Shown one piece after another: positions 21,371-26,691 of a DNA stretch of 26,691 nt. Each line of letters starts with the position of its first letter. Position 1 is the first letter of the stretch. The DNA is from an uncultured Flavobacterium sp. Its GTDB lineage: Bacteria > Bacteroidota > Bacteroidia > Flavobacteriales > Flavobacteriaceae. The stretch lies in assembly GCF_946479975.1 (NCBI RefSeq), contig NZ_CAMLIX010000042.1, positions 1 through 26,691 on the forward strand, read 5' to 3'. A model generated the notes under the pieces. That model ran no database searches, had not been told where the DNA came from, and was given only the letters and a program-made list of their open reading frames with translations. A program made the translations under genes and the position numbers.

Positions 21371-21694
21371 CACCATATAAGTAATATAAGAAAATATAAA
21401 TTGACTTTGCTAAAATGGAATTGTTTGCCCAATGATTGTAAATATAATTTTTATGTTGTTCCAATATTCCGTAGAGGCGCACTGCAGTGCGTCTAACGTA
21501 TTGTGGATATTCGTTGCGGAGACGCACTGCAGTGCGCCTCTACGAAATATACTTTGTGTTAGAATTAAACAAAGGTTGATTTGCCCCAACGAGTTATATT
21601 CTTATATGTATGGTTTAATTTTTTTACCAAATTAAGTAATATAAGAAAATATAAATTGACTTTACTGAAATGAACTTACATTACTTATATGGTG
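21371..21694. repeat. Outer repeats of the mvaD-tspO gap (31-bp direct repeat and 15-bp inverted repeat)
   Basis: The gene-free stretch 21332-21738 is mostly repeat. TAAGTAATATAAGAAAATAT and the following AAATTGACTTT occur identically at 21378-21408 and 21633-21663. CACCATATAAGTAAT (21371-21385) is the exact reverse complement of ATTACTTATATGGTG (21680-21694). The direct repeat copies surround the palindromic hairpin at 21470-21544, as duplicated flanks would surround an insertion. Confidence 0.9.
21470..21544. repeat. Double palindromic hairpin with 25-bp stem
   Basis: CGTAGAGGCGCACTGCAGTG (continuing CGTCT) at 21470-21494 is the exact reverse complement of 21520-21544, with a 25-base loop. 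Each arm is itself a palindrome around CGCACTGCAGTGCG, so it can form one long stem or two small hairpins. I recognise the GTAGAGRCGCACTGCAGTGCG type as a widespread dispersed repeat. Confidence 0.95.
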
Positions 21695-21712
21695 AAAAAC
21701 TTTTGTTTTGAC

Positions 21713-21720
21713 TATTTTTG
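21713..21720 (+). promoter_or_regulatory. Candidate -7 element for tspO
   Basis: TATTTTTG is an exact TAnnTTTG match, 18 bases before the ATG at 21739. There is no TTTG at a proper -33 distance; that position would fall at the edge of the inverted repeat. Confidence 0.4.
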
Positions 21721-21738
21721 AATTCAAAATGTAATAAA

Positions 21739-22215
21739 ATGAATAAGTACGTAAAAATCGCTATAGCTCTAGTTATTTGTTTAACTGTTGGATATTCTGC
21801 AAGTCTGGTAACAAGACCAAGTATCGAAACTTGGTATGTAACGCTGGAAAAACCAGTATTTAATCCGCCGAACTGGATTTTTATGCCAGTTTGGACAATG
21901 CTTTACATTTTTATGGCAGTCGCAGCGGCTTTGGTTTGGGATAAAATTAAAGAACAAACAGAAGAAGTTAAAAAAGCATTGCTGTTCTTCATCATTCAAT
22001 TGATTTTAAATGCGATTTGGTCCTATTTATTCTTCGGATTAAAAAATCCGATGTTAGCTTTAGTTGAAATTGCGCTGCTATGGCTAATGATTTATGAAAC
22101 GTATCTCAAATTCAGTAAAATCAATAAAATTTCGGGGTATTTATTGATTCCGTACATGGCTTGGGTAGGCTTTGCAGCGGTTTTAAATGCAAGTATTTGG
22201 TGGTTGAATAGGTAG
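21739..22215 (+). CDS. tspO: TspO/MBR family protein
   Basis: This 158-residue membrane protein belongs to the TspO/peripheral benzodiazepine receptor family, which binds porphyrins and related tetrapyrroles. Five hydrophobic segments and the aromatic-rich signature WYVTLEKPVFNPPNWIFMPV with WTMLYIFM are clear; LFFIIQLILNAIWSYLFFGL and WVGFAAVLNASIWWLN complete the family pattern. I take the ATG at 21739; a TTG at 21718 would add seven residues without a family match. It is divergent from mvaD across a repeat-rich gap, and no tetrapyrrole gene is adjacent (hemW is 10 kb away). Confidence 0.94.
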   Translation: MNKYVKIAIALVICLTVGYSASLVTRPSIETWYVTLEKPVFNPPNWIFMPVWTMLYIFMAVAAALVWDKIKEQTEEVKKALLFFIIQLILNAIWSYLFFGLKNPMLALVEIALLWLMIYETYLKFSKINKISGYLLIPYMAWVGFAAVLNASIWWLNR

Positions 22216-22224
22216 ATTTTGTTT

Positions 22225-22935
22225 CTACTTCAGATTTTTGAATTCTTGGTTCTTAGCAGTCAAAAATTCTATTGTAGCTAAAAGGTTGGGTTGTAATGTA
22301 AGCATTTTAGACTTTGGATCGGCATCGCAGAAATCAAGAAAAAGCTCTTTTTGATCGGCAGTTATTTTTAATTCTTTCAAGAAAAAGTTTTTAGAACAGC
22401 TTTTCTTAACGAGTTTTTTAAAAGTACTTTCAGTCTCTTCTTTATGGCGTTTTCCGCCTCCAAATTTGAATGTTGCCTGCATTCCATTTGTTACTGTACC
22501 GTCATTATAACCATTTATATAACGTTTTAAATTCTTGGCTCTTTTATCAATATCTATTTCTGCTACAGTTTCAGGGTCTGGCGGTAAAGGATCAAATTTT
22601 ATTTCTGTAGGTACGATTACTTCATCTAGCTCTTCGGGTTTAATGATCATTTTTACAAGAATATTATTAGATTTCATATTTTCAGAAGTAATTTTTAATC
22701 TGGTAAAAAAGTAATCTTTAGAGAAAAAAAGTAAACTGTCCTTCGCTTTTACTAAAATCGAAAACTCTCCCATTTCATTTGTTCTTACGCTGGTTTTCGC
22801 CGTTTTATTAATTACTTCTATTTTATTAAGTGGAGAATTATTGGCAATAACTTTTCCATGAAGCAGTTTTTCTGTTTGGGAAATGCTAAGTTGATAAGTA
22901 AAAAAAGAAATAGTTGTGAGTAATTTTGCTTTCAT
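22225..22935 (-). CDS. Secreted carboxypeptidase-regulatory-like domain protein, tandem paralogue 2
   Basis: This 236-residue protein has an N-terminal signal (MKAKLLTTISFFTYQLSISQ) and a carboxypeptidase-regulatory-like beta-sandwich domain (about 22-105): KLLHGKVIANNSPLNKIEVI, TNEMGEFSILVKAKDSLLFF, then IKPEELDEVIV. The middle (about 108-180) differs from its neighbour; the end (ITADQKELFLDFCDADPKSK with FLTAKNQEFKNL) is again similar. The domain resembles the N-terminus of TonB-dependent receptors, but plug and barrel are missing. It is a tandem duplicate of the gene at 22946-23668, 10 bases downstream of it. Function is unknown. Confidence 0.8.
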   Translation of the reverse strand: MKAKLLTTISFFTYQLSISQTEKLLHGKVIANNSPLNKIEVINKTAKTSVRTNEMGEFSILVKAKDSLLFFSKDYFFTRLKITSENMKSNNILVKMIIKPEELDEVIVPTEIKFDPLPPDPETVAEIDIDKRAKNLKRYINGYNDGTVTNGMQATFKFGGGKRHKEETESTFKKLVKKSCSKNFFLKELKITADQKELFLDFCDADPKSKMLTLQPNLLATIEFLTAKNQEFKNLK

Positions 22936-22945
22936 AAATAGACTT

Positions 22946-23668
22946 TTAATTTTTACTTTCAGAATTTAATTTTTTAAACTCTTTATTTTTAGTGTGTAAA
23001 AAGTCCATGGTATAAAGTAGGTTCTTCTGCTTTACAAGAGTTGCAGCCATTGGATCGGCATCACAAAACTGAAGAAACAATTCTTTTTCTTCTGAGTTTA
23101 TTTTTAAATCATTGGTAAAAAAATCTAACGGAACTGTTGCTTCTGCTAATTTTTTAAAGTCTAATTCTTTAAATTTAATTGCTTTTGCTTTGTTGTCTTT
23201 TTTCATAAACAAACTGAAGATAGAAAGTATATTGGCTCCGTTTGCAATTCCTCCTGTATAAACACCAGGATTAGATATTGGTGGAAGTGGTACTATTGTA
23301 GAATTTTCGTCAGCGATTTTAACTTTAGGAAATGAAATTTTGGTAATTACAATTTCATCCAATTCTTCGGGTTTCAAAATCATATTCACAACAATATTGT
23401 TCTGATCTATATTTTGCTGAGAAATTTTCATCCTCGAAAAAAAGTAATTTTTGGAGAAAAAAAGTAAACTGTCTTTTGGGCGAACGAGAATCGAAAATTC
23501 TCCCAACTCATTTGTTCTCGTGCTTGTCTTTGCAGTCTTATTAATTACTTCAACTTTATTAAGCGGCATATGCTGTGAAAGAACTTTTCCACTTAATAAT
23601 TTTTCGTTTTGAGAAACGCTGATTTGATAAGTGAAAATAGAAATTGTGGTAAGTAATTTTACTCTCAT
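22946..23668 (-). CDS. Secreted carboxypeptidase-regulatory-like domain protein, tandem paralogue 1
   Basis: This 240-residue protein is the upstream copy of the duplicated pair. The signal peptide (MRVKLLTTISIFTYQISVSQ) and the regulatory-like domain (KLLSGKVLSQHMPLNKVEVI, TNELGEFSILVRPKDSLLFF, LKPEELDEIVI) closely follow the second copy. Between about residues 115 and 165 the two are unrelated; here it is Pro/Gly-rich (STIVPLPPISNPGVYTGGI), while the C-terminus (EEKELFLQFCDADPMAATLV) matches again. The end NSESKN is polar. The two genes are 10 bases apart, so they share a transcript. A 15-bp palindrome (23720-23734) lies upstream. No family name is known to me for the full-length protein. 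Confidence 0.8.
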   Translation of the reverse strand: MRVKLLTTISIFTYQISVSQNEKLLSGKVLSQHMPLNKVEVINKTAKTSTRTNELGEFSILVRPKDSLLFFSKNYFFSRMKISQQNIDQNNIVVNMILKPEELDEIVITKISFPKVKIADENSTIVPLPPISNPGVYTGGIANGANILSIFSLFMKKDNKAKAIKFKELDFKKLAEATVPLDFFTNDLKINSEEKELFLQFCDADPMAATLVKQKNLLYTMDFLHTKNKEFKKLNSESKN

Positions 23669-23719
23669 ATAGGATTAATTAGTTGAGAGTAAAATTATTA
23701 GAATAGTCTTAACGAAAAC

Positions 23720-23734
23720 TTACAGAATCTGTAA
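23720..23734. promoter_or_regulatory. Palindrome TTACAGA-A-TCTGTAA
   Basis: A perfect 7+1+7 palindrome lies 51 bases upstream of the duplicated secreted-protein genes and just after the MBL gene stop. It could be an operator for a dimeric regulator or a weak terminator; there is no T tract. I see no consensus -7 box nearby. Confidence 0.35.
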
Positions 23735-23741
23735 ATTCTTG

Positions 23742-24416
23742 TTAATTAAATTGAATCGAGTTTTTGAATTTCTCCAATTCGCCATTATTAAATAGAGCAG
23801 GACCATGACCAAAACACAATATTTTAGGTTGTAATGACACCAATTTTAATATTGATTTTCTATTGATTTCTTGGTCTGTTGTGAATAGGTGAGGAGGTTC
23901 ATGCAAACCGACTTTGGTAGTCAGTAAATCCATATTTACCATGGCATCACCCACAATTAAAACGCCATCTTTTTCCCTAAAAAAAGATAAATGACCTCTT
24001 GAGTGTCCAGGAGTTTCAATAACCGTAAACCCGCCGATTTGATCTCCTTCTTTTAGAGTTTTAGAAACAGAATGTCCGCGGCCTGCCCAAAATTTTTTCT
24101 GAAGTTTTGAAATAATATGATTCGGATTCTGGTATTCTGTAGTTACATTTCCGTTTTCGGCAAATTCTTTATCAAGTTCACTGCATAAAAGCGGAATATT
24201 CAGGGTTTCACAGATTGCTTTGCTGCTTCCTTGGTGATCGGCATGAGCATGCGTAAGTGCGTGTTGGGTAACGGTTTTGTCTTTAAGGGCTTTTAATATT
24301 TTACTTGCAGAACTCCTAATTCCAGCATCAATTAAAACATCTTCAATCAAATAACAGTTTATAGCGTTTCTAGGAAATAAAGGGATTTGATAAACGTCTT
24401 TGGCAATATTCTTCAT
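23742..24416 (-). CDS. MBL fold metallo-hydrolase
   Basis: This 224-residue metallo-beta-lactamase-fold hydrolase has the dinuclear metal motif HxHxDH at H56, H58, D60 and H61 (ALTHAHADHQGSSKA). Further ligands are in IETPGHSRGHLSFF, VLIVGDAMVNMD and the C-terminal CFGHGPALF. I take the ATG at 24416 (MKNIAKDVYQIPLFPRNAIN), which begins where relatives begin; the ATG at 24461 would add a basic extension without family support. The substrate is unknown; members include thioesterases, lactonases and glyoxalase II-like enzymes. It follows the Crp-like regulator gene by about 60 bases on the same strand and may be its target or share its transcript. Confidence 0.9.
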   Translation of the reverse strand: MKNIAKDVYQIPLFPRNAINCYLIEDVLIDAGIRSSASKILKALKDKTVTQHALTHAHADHQGSSKAICETLNIPLLCSELDKEFAENGNVTTEYQNPNHIISKLQKKFWAGRGHSVSKTLKEGDQIGGFTVIETPGHSRGHLSFFREKDGVLIVGDAMVNMDLLTTKVGLHEPPHLFTTDQEINRKSILKLVSLQPKILCFGHGPALFNNGELEKFKNSIQFN

Positions 24417-24476
24417 CTTTTCAAATTTTATTTTGACAAAGATTCGAATTCGGTTTTTCAATCCACTTGATAAATG

Positions 24477-25049
24477 TTAAGAAATGTCCTGACGAATTCT
24501 GCTTAGCGATTCTGGAGTAATTCCTAGAAACGAAGCGATATAAATTAAAGGCGTTCGCTGAATGATTTTGGCTGGAGCCGAATCTAAAAAAGTTTCGTAT
24601 TTTTCTTTGGCAGGAATCATTTGCAGTTTTAAAACGCGATCTGCCATGCAAAGGTAATTCTGCTCGGCCAGAATTCTTCCGACACGATCCCAATTTGGGA
24701 TTTCGTTATAGAGAAATTGCATTTTTTCGAAAGAAATCGAAAGCACTTCACAATCTTCAATGCATTGAATATTCTCAAAAGATGCCGTCTGGTTGATAAA
24801 ACTGGAATAGGAAGCAATAAAACCATCATCACAGCTTAAATAAGTCGTAATTTCTTTTCCGTCTTTTAAATAATAAACCCTTGCCAACCCATTAAGAATG
24901 AAAAAAATCTTATTGCTGATTTTTCCCATTGAGAAAAGATATTCTTTGGCATTAAACTTTTGATATTCAAAACAAGAGGCAATTGTCTCAATTTCATTTT
25001 CAGAAAAAGAGGCAATTGCTGTGATTTGTTTTTGTAATGAAGAATTCAT
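24477..25049 (-). CDS. Crp/Fnr family transcriptional regulator
   Basis: This 190-residue regulator has a cyclic-nucleotide-binding-like N-terminal domain (about 5-125, KFNAKEYLFSMGKISNKIFF, INGLARVYYLKDGKEITTYL, SISFEKMQFLY) and a C-terminal helix-turn-helix (about 155-190, RTPLIYIASFLGITPESLSR). The HTH ends the protein, as is usual for the short Bacteroidota Crp/Fnr group. It lacks the FeS cysteines of Fnr and the full set of cAMP contacts, so its ligand is unknown. It sits 3 bases after the HAD phosphatase gene and 60 bases before the MBL gene. Confidence 0.9.
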   Translation of the reverse strand: MNSSLQKQITAIASFSENEIETIASCFEYQKFNAKEYLFSMGKISNKIFFILNGLARVYYLKDGKEITTYLSCDDGFIASYSSFINQTASFENIQCIEDCEVLSISFEKMQFLYNEIPNWDRVGRILAEQNYLCMADRVLKLQMIPAKEKYETFLDSAPAKIIQRTPLIYIASFLGITPESLSRIRQDIS

Positions 25050-25052
25050 TTT

Positions 25053-25700
25053 TTATAAAATCTCAATTAATTCCGAAGCTGTATTAACAACCAATTTTGC
25101 ACCGCTGTTTTTCAATTCTTCTTCCGTTCTGTAACCCCAAGTCACGCCAACGGGAAACATATTGGCGTTTACAGCCGTCTGCATATCAATATCAGAATCC
25201 CCGACAAAAAGGATTTCTTCTGGTTTTAAATTCCATTTTTTACCAATTTCTAAAGCTTCAAACGGATTTGGTTTTTTAAGCGTTTCTGTGCTTAAACCAA
25301 CCGCTTGATCAAAATGATTTGGGAATATTTCTGATGCAATTTTCTTCGTCAATTCATCGGCTTTGTTTGAAAAAACCGCCAATTTGATGTTTCGGGAATT
25401 TAGGTTTTCTAATAACTCAAAAATGCCGTCATAAGGTTTTGTTTTAATTGTACACATTTCACGATATTCGTTAATCATACATTCAAAACAAATTTCTATC
25501 TGGTCGTCTGAATTATTTGTTGAAGGAAGTGCTTTGCTGACAAGATTTCGCAATCCGCTTCCAATAAAATATTGATAAGCTTCGTAAGTATGAGTTGGGA
25601 AATTTAGACCTTGAAGCACTTTGTTCATTGCATCTGAAATGTCTTCTAATGAATTGACTAATGTGCCGTCTAAATCAAAAATAATTCCTTTAAATTTCAT
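25053..25700 (-). CDS. HAD family hydrolase, phosphoglycolate phosphatase-like
   Basis: This 215-residue HAD-superfamily phosphatase has the nucleophile motif at D9 and D11 (IIFDLDGTLVNS), motif II in LAVFSNKADELTKK, the lysine in LKKPNPFEALEIGK, and motif IV in ILFVGDSDIDMQTAVNAN. The cap lies between about residues 15 and 85, as in the Gph class, and phosphoglycolate or a related small phosphate ester is the likely substrate. It starts 6 bases after the flavoprotein gene and ends 3 bases before the Crp-like regulator, so the three form a transcription unit. Confidence 0.92.
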   Translation of the reverse strand: MKFKGIIFDLDGTLVNSLEDISDAMNKVLQGLNFPTHTYEAYQYFIGSGLRNLVSKALPSTNNSDDQIEICFECMINEYREMCTIKTKPYDGIFELLENLNSRNIKLAVFSNKADELTKKIASEIFPNHFDQAVGLSTETLKKPNPFEALEIGKKWNLKPEEILFVGDSDIDMQTAVNANMFPVGVTWGYRTEEELKNSGAKLVVNTASELIEIL

Positions 25701-25706
25701 TTTGTA

Positions 25707-26691
25707 TTAAATATTTTGAGCCAGAATAAACCCACTTGTCCAGGCATTCTGAAAGTTAAATCCTCCTGTTATGGCATCGATATTGACAATTTCACCCGCA
25801 AAATAAAGGTTTTGATGAATTTTACTTTCCATTGTTTTAAAGTTGACTTCCTTTAAATCTATTCCGCCAGCCGTTACAAATTCTTCTTTAAAAGTACTTT
25901 TTCCGTTGACTTTAAATTCAGCTTTTGTTAATTGAGATGTTAGATTCTGCAATTGATTTTTAGATAAGTCTGCCCATTTGGTTTCCGTTTCAATTCCCGA
26001 AGCCAAAACCAAACTTTCCCATAAACGGTTTGGAAAATCGAAAGGAGATTTTTTAGAAACGGCTTTTTTAGCGTGTTCTTGTTTTAAGTCTTTCAGGATT
26101 TTTTCGGCATCTTCAGAATCCAAATCATTTAACCAATTTACAAAAATGGTAAACTGATAATTTTTATCGTGCAGAATACGTGCGCCCCAAGCCGAAAGTT
26201 TTAAAATCGCTGGTCCGCTCATTCCCCAATGCGTGATTAACAAAGGTCCTGTCGATTCGAGTTTTGTGTCTTTTACGTTTACGGTAACTTGTGCAGCAAC
26301 GCCGGGCAATTCCTTAATTCGAGAATCTTTGATGTTGAAAGTAAATAGGGAAGGGACAGGGCTAACAACGGCGTGACCATGTTCTTGAAGCATTTCCCAG
26401 ATTTTCGGGTTGCTTCCTGTTGCCATAACTAATTTTTCTGTTGCGAAGTTGTCCGATTGTGTATCAATTTTCCAGTGATTTTCTTTTTTGAAAATCGACT
26501 GAACGCTTTGACCTGTCAATACTTTTATGTCTAATTTTTCGGTTGCTTTTAAAAAACAATCGATTATAGTTTGTGAGGAATTAGAAACAGGAAACATTCT
26601 CCCGTCTTCTTCGATTTTTAATTCGACACCGTGTTTTTCAAACCATTCAATCGTATCTCCGGAACAGAATTGATGAAACGGTCCGCGAAGT
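25707..26691 (-). CDS. HI0933-type FAD-dependent oxidoreductase, N-terminus cut by the window
   Basis: This flavoprotein of the HI0933/YhiN family (BaiN-like, NAD(P)/FAD-dependent) continues past the right edge of the window. The frame is open from the edge, reading GPFHQFCSGDTIEWFEKHGV, then ELKIEEDGRMFPVSNSSQT, so the ATG at 26597 is internal and about 328 residues are visible. Family motifs: EKLVMATGSNPKIWEMLQEH, the conserved GPLLITHWGMSGPAILKLSA, FVTAGGIDLKEV, and the C-terminal FAGEIVNIDAITGGFNFQNA with WTSGFILAQNI, which is the FAD-binding closing segment. The N-terminal GxGxxG and lysine-rich loop lie outside. Function is not settled for the family; it precedes the HAD phosphatase gene by 6 bases. 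Confidence 0.93.
   Translation of the reverse strand, partial: LRGPFHQFCSGDTIEWFEKHGVELKIEEDGRMFPVSNSSQTIIDCFLKATEKLDIKVLTGQSVQSIFKKENHWKIDTQSDNFATEKLVMATGSNPKIWEMLQEHGHAVVSPVPSLFTFNIKDSRIKELPGVAAQVTVNVKDTKLESTGPLLITHWGMSGPAILKLSAWGARILHDKNYQFTIFVNWLNDLDSEDAEKILKDLKQEHAKKAVSKKSPFDFPNRLWESLVLASGIETETKWADLSKNQLQNLTSQLTKAEFKVNGKSTFKEEFVTAGGIDLKEVNFKTMESKIHQNLYFAGEIVNIDAITGGFNFQNAWTSGFILAQNI

Noticed and set aside
21432..21635. A 67-codon frame across the double hairpin before tspO
   Set aside because: Its sequence is translated palindromic repeat (HCSA repeated), with no family resemblance.
24421..24693. A 90-codon minus-strand frame over the regulator gene
   Set aside because: It overlaps the Crp/Fnr coding region in another frame and has no family pattern.
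1..26691. An antiphage defence island or secondary-metabolite cluster
   Set aside because: The neighbours are housekeeping or membrane genes. GxxExxY and S23-type proteins have no demonstrated defence role, and no toxin-antitoxin, restriction or retron component is visible.

Overview
The window is low-GC DNA that looks like a chromosome segment of a Flavobacterium-type member of the Bacteroidota. Four things point that way: Bacteroidota-style promoter cores (TAnnTTTG near -7); a TonB-dependent receptor with an N-terminal carboxypeptidase-regulatory-like domain; a mevalonate-pathway cluster; and intergenic repeats of the kind common in Flavobacterium (TTAACCGCAARG, TTTGCCACRRATT, GTAGAGGCGCACTGCAGTGCG). 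The genus is an inference; no rRNA or tRNA gene is present to test it.

Layout. 1-619 holds the 3' end of ATP-dependent PEP carboxykinase and its terminator. 758-4702 (minus) is a two-gene unit: a TonB-dependent receptor followed by a beta-propeller phytase lipoprotein, probably a phytate/organic phosphate scavenging pair. 4940-6040 is a DUF4407 membrane coiled-coil protein. 6177-9072 (minus) carries a PH/SHOCT-type protein, an MmcQ/YjbR-DUF4260-GNAT operon and a cyclase-family hydrolase. 9079-11922 (minus) is hemW and ruvC interleaved with two small accessory genes, a GxxExxY protein and a four-helix-bundle (S23-type) protein, each bracketed by repeat arms. 12043-14087 (plus) is a translationally coupled flippase-like membrane protein and GT2 glycosyltransferase pair. 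14130-17118 holds an orphan lipoprotein, DUF456 and DUF937-like genes and an RluB-type pseudouridine synthase. 17434-21331 (minus) is an isoprenoid cluster: mvaD, a 49-codon small ORF, mevalonate kinase, DUF502 and a UbiA prenyltransferase. 21739-22215 is tspO. 22225-23668 is a tandem duplication of secreted regulatory-like-domain proteins. 23742-26691 (minus) is an MBL hydrolase, a Crp/Fnr regulator, a HAD phosphatase and a truncated HI0933-type flavoprotein.

The most unusual content is the repeats. (1) The GxxExxY gene lies inside a near-perfect 41-bp inverted repeat (39/41 identical), while a related inverted repeat at 6044-6174 has no gene in it and may be an empty form of the same cassette. 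(2) The four-helix-bundle gene is bracketed by a different repeat family. Both gene types recall the ORF-carrying intervening sequences of 23S rRNA. (3) Short dispersed repeats sit inside conserved enzymes in frame: the same 20-bp element in the cyclase gene and in mvaD, read in the same frame, and an AATTCCAA-type repeat inside the GT2 gene. This resembles the protein-coding palindromic elements of Rickettsia. (4) A 360-bp gene-free block before tspO combines a 25-bp-stem hairpin of double palindromes, a 31-bp direct repeat and a 15-bp inverted repeat.
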